The position numbers and the translations under genes are program-made. Source: Meridianimarinicoccus marinus (GTDB lineage Bacteria; Pseudomonadota; Alphaproteobacteria; Rhodobacterales; Rhodobacteraceae). From it: a DNA stretch of 64,000 bases. The notes beneath the pieces were generated by a model that did not search any database, was not told the origin of the DNA, and saw only the letters and a list, made by a program, of their open reading frames with translations. The stretch's first letter is position 1. Every line of letters begins with the position of its first letter. Positions 52,996 through 59,060 of the stretch are shown here, piece by piece. The stretch covers positions 13,990 through 77,989 of the forward strand of contig NZ_JBFBVU010000020.1 in NCBI RefSeq assembly GCF_040689105.1. Reading direction: 5' to 3'.

Positions 52996-54333
52996 TCAGA
53001 TTCCCCGGCACCCAGTGAGGAGATTTCGAGTAAAGGCCCGTAAGGCATGTGCCGCATCATGCATCATTTCTGGCTGATACTCATCAATTCGGCCCTCATT
53101 GAGTTGAACAAAATTTGCCTCGGAATCAAGAAATGGTGGACACACCGCTCGGAGCTTTTCGAGCATAGATTGCAGCGTGAGACGATAAAGAGGAAATTCA
53201 GAATGTGCTTCGATAATGTGCCCACTCATGGCCGACTCACGAAAAAAGTGTGCTGTGTTCTCATTTCCGCCTGAGAACCAGACTGGGTTCCTCATCTCCT
53301 CTGCTGCAGCTTCAACGATAGCAGTAGGAGTGCCAAGGTTCGACGATGCCACACAGCGCTCGATATACTCCATCTCGTCGCCATCGTATCTACCGCCATT
53401 GAAGACCATGGCCACAAAAGCGAACCCTCTATCTTGTCGCTTTTTGAACGCTTTGTTTCTCTTTCCAAAGCGTGAAAACGCGTCAGGGATCTTGATTTTC
53501 TTAAAATCAGAATGCCTTAGGTTTAACGCTATAAAGGCAAGTGCTGCTGCCAATCTCGTACTCAGGAAAAGTTCCTTCGTTCCTGCCTGAATCGATAGAA
53601 TGTGGGCAGCTGTGTTATATTCGATAAGATCATGATCGTAGGCCAGTTCATTGAACTCCCCATTGGCAAGAGTCATCTCAACCATCCGAGGGCCTTCTTC
53701 CTGATGGGTGTTTATCGCGGTGAGGGCTGCGTCAATCTCCGATGCAATAGCCCTAACCTCGAGCAGAGCACCTACTGATACTGGCTGTCTCGCAAATGTC
53801 CGCCGCGAAGGATTTTCGCCGAACTTGGCCATAAAGATTGGCCTATCTTCGCGTGTTGCCCCATTTGGGTCTATTTCCGCACCCGTGACATAGTCTATCT
53901 ACCATGGTCGGGCCGCCGTATGCGCAACCGATGGCGCGCTAGTGAAGCGGTAGTACAATGGGGACAGAACAGACCTATCAATATCGAACAATTTCAATAT
54001 TTTCGGAAATTCTGTTTCAGTACCACGCTCCAATGCCCGATAGGCGCGACAAATATCGACAATATATTCCCTGCCCCACGTTGTCCCGAAGAAGTCAAAC
54101 CAGTGAGTCATCTCATGGCAGAGTACCTGAATGTCCTTCCTAACAGGCATTAAGTCCTCTGCCTTCAAGGCGTCGCGGACGTCACCAGTACGAAAGCACC
54201 CGACCTCAACTAATGTCGAATGCGGAGCAAATGACCCCATAGCGATTTGGTTTGGGAAGAAGCTAGTTTGCTGCTTCTTTTGTTCCATCTGAGTTCTAGA
54301 GAGGCTACGCTCGGTTAGGTTAATTGAAGGCAT
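52996..54333 (-). pseudogene. HExxH metallopeptidase-like gene broken by amber codon
   Basis: One frame of 446 codons is interrupted by TAG at 53899-53901 (codon 145). The first part has a zinc-peptidase motif HEMTH (residues 73-77) in VLCHEMTHWFDFFGTTWG. Past the stop the frame stays open with sensible sequence (IDYVTGAEIDPNG), runs through FARQPVSVGALLEVRAIASE, whose Glu could be a zinc ligand, and ends at 52996. A restart at ATG 53832 would give a 278-residue protein without HExxH. Either the gene is dead or the stop is read through. The family resembles uncharacterised peptidases beside regulators. It sits in the minus-strand cargo block. Confidence 0.68.
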
Positions 54334-54498
54334 TGGGTGCTCGCGTCTTTGTCTGCATCGGTTTAATTTTTTATCGCCTTTTCAGTCATGTGGAGTTTGT
54401 GATCAACCAATATCGGAGGTCAACGAATGGCGTCTCGCACTTCTCTCCTAGCAAAGCCGACGTTTCCCGCTAGGAGCTTCTATGTCCGCTTAGAACCC

Positions 54499-55281
54499 TC
54501 AGTGAATACAACCCAAATAGTTCTCCCCAAATCGGTCCATCGCCGCAGGAGCAACTCGTTCGTTGACGCTCTCATCAATGAATAACCCCCAAGGATAAAC
54601 GTCGACGTTTGCTAGGTCGAAATCGTCTTTTGGGTTCGGCTTGTTTTGGCTGAGAAATGCGTAGCGGATCCCTGCCCACATCTCGAAGCCGAGCTCGACC
54701 TCGAGGCCATCATATACGCTGTCGCCAGGGACGTTAACGATTACCTTTTTGGTAATGTCACCGAGTGCTTCCAACAGCATAATGCTGCACGTATGGGCCA
54801 TAATGTCCGCAAGTTGGATACCCATGACCGCCTTGGAATCCTGTTCAAAGTGGAAGATGCAGCCTGCGAGCTCCGGATCGCCTGCAACTAAAGCCTCGGC
54901 CGCACTTTTATGTTTGAAGAGGCCTTCATCAAAGAAAACTTCATGCTGCTGCCCCTCGAGCAGGGGATGCTTGAGTGCGCTACGCAAAAGCGTCAACGAA
55001 GCTGGGCCTAATTTCCTAGTGTCTTCTGCACTATCTACAACGCACAGAGCCATTTGACAGTTGCGTGCGATAAAGTGCTTCAAGCTGTCACGCAGGGCTT
55101 GAAGATCATTGTCATCTTTCATTGTCGCTGAAGACTTGAATTCGAACGTACTCGGGTCGAAGCCGTGCTTTCGAAAAAGGGCGCTAATTTCTTCTGTGGG
55201 ATCCACATCGCAAATGGCGAATGCGGCAAGTGAGAATTCGGATCTATGATGCTTGCTGTCGTCTAAAAATAGATAGGCCAT
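54499..55281 (-). CDS. DUF3800 domain protein
   Basis: A 260-residue protein with the DUF3800 pattern: an N-terminal acidic strand (YLFLDDSKHH), a following STFEFKSS, a long helix-rich middle and the late MGIQLADIMAHTCSIML. The family has an RNase-H-like look, with conserved acidic residues at strand 1 and in the QLAD helix. It is frequent in mobile and defence loci; its activity is not established. Its start overlaps the stop codon of the HNH gene (TAATG), so both are co-translated. Confidence 0.82.
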   Translation of the reverse strand: MAYLFLDDSKHHRSEFSLAAFAICDVDPTEEISALFRKHGFDPSTFEFKSSATMKDDNDLQALRDSLKHFIARNCQMALCVVDSAEDTRKLGPASLTLLRSALKHPLLEGQQHEVFFDEGLFKHKSAAEALVAGDPELAGCIFHFEQDSKAVMGIQLADIMAHTCSIMLLEALGDITKKVIVNVPGDSVYDGLEVELGFEMWAGIRYAFLSQNKPNPKDDFDLANVDVYPWGLFIDESVNERVAPAAMDRFGENYLGCIH

Positions 55282-56180
55282 TACTGCTTAAAACAATTCT
55301 CTCTGTGCCAGGTTACAAACTCAGTCCTTGGCCGGTTAGCGAGGCGGCCCGGCACCAAGATCTTGCCGGACGAGTTGATCATCGATGTCACTGCTTCGAT
55401 ATCGTTACTTTGACGGGAAACCAGAATTGTCAGGTCGTCTGCCAACCCAACGAGGCCGCGATCAAACATCCAATGCGCAGTTCCGGACAGGGCGAGCCCG
55501 TTGCTAACGATGTCGGGGCCGTCATGCTCTACTGGTCTGATATGAGCGGCTTCCACCTCAGCGCGACCACCACCATTGATCAGGCGCAAGCCAGTGATGG
55601 CGCAGCGTTCGCCATAGGCGCGCAGGACATTCTTTCTGAAATTGCGGTCGCGAACCGCGCGATTGGTCAGCTGGTTGACGCGTTCCCGTGCAGGCATGTG
55701 TTGGAAAGGTGTTTGTGCGTCCTGAAACCCTGGCAACTGCATCATGTCACCCACGCGTGGCAGGATGTCCTCATCCCGTCCAAGGCCACGTTCGACAATT
55801 CGAGCAAAGTCTTCAGCGGAAAGGGTTCGGACCGCGGCTTGCGCGCGCCCGGAAATCTTGCCTTGATCGTTCAACAAGCCTTGTTCGACGATTGAGTTTT
55901 CGTCTCGAAATGAAACAGGGTCGCCGAAATCAAGATACGTTCCTGGCTCGATGACCGCCAAGAACATGTCCGGCTTCCTTGGATCCGGAATGATTTCCTG
56001 CACTTTGGCGACAGCAAAATACCCTTTGGTCTCTTTGACCTTGCTTGGCTCCAGGTAGACGATCCAATCCCCTTCGCACTGTTGGGCACGCGAGAGGTAT
56101 TGCTTGGGAAACTGATACCGCTCCGAGGGAATGTCGTCGTAGATCGAGTCGCTGCGATGGATGAAAATACCGAAGGCCAT
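55281..56180 (-). CDS. HNH endonuclease with N-terminal reader-like domain
   Basis: A 299-residue protein. The C-terminal third is an HNH nuclease (YGERCAITGLRLINGGGRAE, VEAAHIRPVEHDGPD, SNGLALSGTAHWMFDRGL) with the family's His-Asn-His set. The N-terminal 110 residues (YQFPKQYLSRAQQCEGDWIVY, GYFAVAKVQEIIPDP) have a compact beta-rich pattern that could be a PUA/EVE-like modified-base reader; this part is by eye. That layout suggests a modification-dependent restriction enzyme. It overlaps the DUF3800 start and follows a small membrane protein gene. Confidence 0.8.
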   Translation of the reverse strand: MAFGIFIHRSDSIYDDIPSERYQFPKQYLSRAQQCEGDWIVYLEPSKVKETKGYFAVAKVQEIIPDPRKPDMFLAVIEPGTYLDFGDPVSFRDENSIVEQGLLNDQGKISGRAQAAVRTLSAEDFARIVERGLGRDEDILPRVGDMMQLPGFQDAQTPFQHMPARERVNQLTNRAVRDRNFRKNVLRAYGERCAITGLRLINGGGRAEVEAAHIRPVEHDGPDIVSNGLALSGTAHWMFDRGLVGLADDLTILVSRQSNDIEAVTSMINSSGKILVPGRLANRPRTEFVTWHRENCFKQ

Positions 56181-56184
56181 CGGA

Positions 56185-56481
56185 TCACCCGCGTTGAAGA
56201 CGTTCCAGTTTTCGATCGGCCGCGCGTAAGGTCAGCACCGCACCTGTCAAAAATGGAAGTGCCAAGCCAGCTGTGGCGATGGCAATAATGGAGATCGCAG
56301 CCAAAACCGAGTATTCGGTGGGCTGTTGTGCCAACGATAGTTGGCCCAAGCCAATCAGGTAGAACACGCTGGTTCCCAGGAAGGTCAGGTAAAGCGGCTC
56401 AAAAGGTTCGATCACCTCACGGCGGGTGCGCTCCAATACTGAATGTCGCAACATGTTCCAGCGTTTACTTGCCTTGTTCAC
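56185..56481 (-). CDS. Small two-helix membrane protein
   Basis: A 98-residue protein with two hydrophobic segments (about residues 30-50, LYLTFLGTSVFYLIGLGQL, and 60-83, LAAISIIAIATAGLALPFL) and charged ends. No family is recognised. It lies four bases upstream of the HNH gene and four bases after the XRE regulator gene, so all three share one transcript. It could sense or damage the membrane in a defence operon, but nothing in the sequence proves that. Confidence 0.6.
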   Translation of the reverse strand: MNKASKRWNMLRHSVLERTRREVIEPFEPLYLTFLGTSVFYLIGLGQLSLAQQPTEYSVLAAISIIAIATAGLALPFLTGAVLTLRAADRKLERLQRG

Positions 56482-56485
56482 CAGA

Positions 56486-56908
56486 TTACTCCCTTACCAA
56501 CTCGATCCATGTGTGCACGTCATCATCCGTCACTTCACGACCTTCAACATGCGATTGATACCAACGGGCGACGATGGCCCCGCGCTTTTCGCTTTTGATT
56601 TTTATGCCCTCTTCGGAGAGGTGCTTATCCAGCGAGCTTTCGATGTGTTTGAGTGCTTCGAAATCATGCCCCGCCCTGATGGATTTGGTGCCCAGTAGTA
56701 GCCAGGGCACGTCCACCTCGAACCGTTCACCCATCGCGACCAAGGCTTCTACAGGCATTCCGCGCTGGCCCTTTTCGTAGCTGTGATACGCGCGCGGTGA
56801 GACACCGATAGCTTCCGCCATGGCCGCTTGTGAGAAGCCGATTTCATTGCGAGCAATGGTGAGACGAGCACCCATTGCAGCAAAAAGATCAGCAGGTTTC
56901 TGCGGCAT
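56486..56908 (-). CDS. XRE family helix-turn-helix regulator
   Basis: A 140-residue regulator. The N-terminal XRE domain (ARNEIGFSQAAMAEAIGVSP, then AYHSYEKGQRGMPVEALVAM) is cI/Cro-like, and the C-terminal half is helical and may dimerise. The ATG at 56908 (MPQKPADLF) is chosen because upstream residues look non-coding. It heads the minus-strand cargo operon and diverges from xis and int. Two direct repeats of AATGTTCG lie 36-63 bases upstream and may be its operators. Confidence 0.85.
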   Translation of the reverse strand: MPQKPADLFAAMGARLTIARNEIGFSQAAMAEAIGVSPRAYHSYEKGQRGMPVEALVAMGERFEVDVPWLLLGTKSIRAGHDFEALKHIESSLDKHLSEEGIKIKSEKRGAIVARWYQSHVEGREVTDDDVHTWIELVRE

Positions 56909-56939
56909 CTGAATTTTCCAATTGACTACTTCGCCGAAA

Positions 56940-56970
56940 TTCGCGAACATTGCAAAAAATGACGAACATT
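56940..56970. promoter_or_regulatory. Direct repeats upstream of the XRE gene (candidate operator)
   Basis: CGAACATT occurs at 56944-56951 and again at 56963-56970, 19 bases apart on the same face of the helix. A TTCGCGAA palindrome overlaps the first copy at 56940-56947. The position between the divergent XRE and xis/int transcripts fits a regulatory switch for the element. Confidence 0.5.
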
Positions 56971-57063
56971 TACAGTTAATCACATCTGACCACGTCAGAA
57001 GGTGCAGAACAAGCGATTCCATGCGTGTCGCTGATTCAACTTAAGCGGACAAGGACGACTGAA

Positions 57064-57411
57064 ATGGCAGAGACCAACTATTCAGACAGCTCTCAGATCC
57101 TGGGGCTTGGGAAAACGCCCGCGCAGTGGGTCGAAGTCATGGCCGGGATGGGGATCGATATTTCGGAACGCACCTTGCGCGAACGCGCCAATGAGACGGG
57201 TGCATTTTATCGCCTTGGGCGAACCATGCTGATCACGCCAGCGCAGATTGATACGATTTTTGAAGGAGGCCAGTCATGCCGCTCCAAATTTACAAGAGGG
57301 GCCGTGTCTACTGGGCCAAGGGGTGGATTGAATACAACGGCAGGCCAATCGCCGGCCCATACCGGCGAAGCACTAAGGCATCTACAGAAGTGGGCGCACG
57401 GGACTGGATAA
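57064..57411 (+). CDS. Excisionase-like small DNA-binding protein
   Basis: A 115-residue protein with a short helix-turn-helix-like part (TPAQWVEVMAGMGIDISERT, LRERANETGAFYRLGRTMLI, TPAQIDTIF). It starts before int and overlaps its first 136 bases in another frame. Position, size and the predicted winged helix fit an excisionase or directionality factor. The C-terminal tail, encoded in the overlap with int, is low-complexity. The ATG at 57064 is preferred over one 13 codons upstream. Confidence 0.6.
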   Translation: MAETNYSDSSQILGLGKTPAQWVEVMAGMGIDISERTLRERANETGAFYRLGRTMLITPAQIDTIFEGGQSCRSKFTRGAVSTGPRGGLNTTAGQSPAHTGEALRHLQKWAHGTG

Positions 57412-58370
57412 ACCATGAAACCCAACGGCAGATCCGTCGCTATGTCGTGGGCGACGAACCGAGCAAGACGTTCTCCGATGCAATTATGCTCTACAACGCG
57501 TCCCCAAAAGCAGCGAAGCAGTTGATCCCGATTGTCGAAGCAATCGGCGACCTGTCGCTGGGCGCAATTTCTGGTGCACTATTGAAGAGCCTTGGAGCAA
57601 AGCTGAAACCCAAGGCGTCGACCGATACCTGGTGGCGCGAGATCGTGACGCCAGCGAGTGCGGTGATCAACAATGCGCACGAGCTGGAGGGGACGCCGCT
57701 AATCCGCGTGAAGCCCTACGACAAGTTTGAGCGGATCGCTCAGGACAAGCGGCGTGGGAAGCTCAGCCGCGTCGAGCGCACGCCAGCTGACAAGGAATGG
57801 ATTGAGGCCTTTTGCCGCGCCGCTGATCCATATAACGCCGCTCTGGTTCGCTTCATGTTCGAGACGGCGGCAAGGATTGATCAAGCCGTATCATTGGAGC
57901 CTGATGACCTCCGGCCGCATGAGAACAAAGTCCGCGTGAAAGCGCAGAAGGGCCATCCGGAAAGTTGGATCACTGTTTCGCCTCAGATGATGGACGAGCT
58001 TCTCGCGCTACCGCCGAAACGCCCGAAGAACCGGAAGACCGGCAAACTGATGAAGCCGCGCGTCTTTGGCTATGGCAGCTCGACCGGCTACAACACGCGC
58101 TGGAAGACGATCTGCAAGAGCGCTGGCATCCCGTACCTTTCTGCGCACCCCGCTGGTCGGCACGGGTTCTTCACTGAATTGGTGGTCCGCCAAGGCGTCG
58201 ATCCGGTCACTGCGGCCAAGGCGGGGCGCTGGTCAGACCCCAACTTGCCTATGCGTATTTATGCCCACGCAGAGACAGATGAGGCCGATGTCAGGGCCCG
58301 TTTTCGTACAAACCATGTACAGGAAGACCCTGTACAAACACCCAAGCAGCAGAAATCAAAGAAGGAATAG
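57276..58370 (+). CDS. int: Tyrosine-type site-specific integrase
   Basis: A 364-residue tyrosine recombinase. The catalytic Arg lies in FETAARIDQAVSL, the H-x-x-R box in SAHPAGRHGFFTEL, the next His/Trp position in GRWSDPNLP, and the nucleophilic Tyr in MRIYAHAE. The N-terminal arm-binding and core-binding domains precede. The gene ends 14 bases before the right attachment repeat, the usual position for the integrase of a tRNA-targeted element. It ends with TAG, so TAG is a normal stop codon in this element. Confidence 0.94.
   Translation: MPLQIYKRGRVYWAKGWIEYNGRPIAGPYRRSTKASTEVGARDWINHETQRQIRRYVVGDEPSKTFSDAIMLYNASPKAAKQLIPIVEAIGDLSLGAISGALLKSLGAKLKPKASTDTWWREIVTPASAVINNAHELEGTPLIRVKPYDKFERIAQDKRRGKLSRVERTPADKEWIEAFCRAADPYNAALVRFMFETAARIDQAVSLEPDDLRPHENKVRVKAQKGHPESWITVSPQMMDELLALPPKRPKNRKTGKLMKPRVFGYGSSTGYNTRWKTICKSAGIPYLSAHPAGRHGFFTELVVRQGVDPVTAAKAGRWSDPNLPMRIYAHAETDEADVRARFRTNHVQEDPVQTPKQQKSKKE
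58305..58338. other. Candidate right arm-type integrase sites
   Basis: CGTACAAA (58305-58312), TGTACAGG (58316-58323) and TGTACAAA (58331-58338) lie in the 3' end of int. They match the two octamers near the left end (43471-43489). The 11-base spacing of the first two equals the spacing at the left. They probably bind the integrase N-terminal domain. Confidence 0.5.
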
Positions 58371-58384
58371 CGCTATGAACGGTT

Positions 58385-58431
58385 CCCTCCTAAGGGGCAG
58401 GTTGCAGGTTCGAATCCTGCCGGGGTCACCA
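58385..58431 (+). repeat. attR: right 47-bp attachment repeat
   Basis: A perfect copy of the 3' 47 bases of tRNA-Arg (43322-43368). Only this part of the tRNA is present, so it is not a functional tRNA gene. It marks the right end of the element, which therefore measures about 15.06 kb. Confidence 0.95.
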
Positions 58432-58472
58432 TACGGTTTCTCTAACTTATTGACATAAAACGTCTATTTTCC

Positions 58473-58652
58473 CTAAGTCCTGGAGGGTTCCCTCATTTGT
58501 TCCTTCGCAACGAATTTGATGCCTGAACCATTGGCAATCTGATCGGCCAAGCGTCCTGCGAGCTTGACCAGCGCGTGACGCCCAACTTCGCATTCCTTCC
58601 GGTCTTCCAGATATTCGACCACTGAAAGCACATCGACCGAAAAGCTGGGCAT
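58473..58652 (-). pseudogene. Short frame or remnant right of attR
   Basis: A 59-codon frame (MPSFSVDVLSVVEYLEDRKE, then VGRHALVKLAGRLADQI) with coding-like composition. It may be the start of a small gene or the remnant of a larger one. No family is recognised. The same stretch continues with another minus-strand remnant at 58755. It lies just outside the mobile element, so this region may be an older insertion. Confidence 0.35.
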
Positions 58653-58754
58653 CGGCGCTGGGCTGAGGCCGCTTCGTGAGCTTGGCTGAACCGGTGCCTG
58701 AGCGCCGGTGCCGTCCCGGTGTCGCGCAGGATGCATGCGGGCTATCTCAGGTGC

Positions 58755-58880
58755 CTACTGCGCGACCTCAATGCGCCCGTCAGCCAGGTTGGCCAGCACG
58801 TCGTAGAGGCGGTTGCACTTCTCCTGCGCCTCGCAGACGACCGCGAAAGCACCATTGTCGCACCGCCCCTTGTTGAGCAT
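58755..58880 (-). pseudogene. 41-codon coding-like remnant
   Basis: Read leftwards from ATG 58880 the frame gives MLNKGRCDNGAFAVVCEAQE, then KCNRLYDVLANLADGRIEVA and a TAG. Codon use and residue mix look genuinely coding, and upstream in-frame residues (REAALGRETVVF) continue the pattern until a TGA. It is probably the 3' part of a decayed gene or a very small gene. No family is recognised. Confidence 0.4.
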
Positions 58881-59060
58881 GAACACCACGGTTTCCCGGC
58901 CCAAAGCCGCCTCTCGATGGCCGACCGTTCAATGCCGGCTTTACGCCCCGTTTCCTGACATTCGGGAAGCTTTTCACCACTGCTAACGGCGGACATTGAC
59001 GGGTGTTCGATCAAAAGATCATGATGGTTGGATATCCCGTATCGGACGTCGCGAGCACTT

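Larger units (their letters stand above)
43322..58431 (+). mobile_element. Integrative mobilizable element in tRNA-Arg(CCT), about 15 kb
   Basis: The element lies between two perfect 47-bp repeats. It carries, from left to right, integrase arm-type sites, a replication-initiator-like gene with internal inverted repeats, mobC and a ColE1-type relaxase with nested mobB/mobD, a minus-strand cargo block with nucleases and a broken peptidase, an XRE regulator, and xis-like and int genes beside the right repeat. No type IV secretion genes are present, so it could only be mobilised in trans. The cargo is visibly less GC-rich than the chromosome. Confidence 0.93.

Noticed and set aside
58385..58431. 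A second tRNA-Arg gene at the right end of the element
   Set aside because: Only the 3' 47 bases are present; the 5' acceptor strand and D arm are missing, so it is the attachment repeat.
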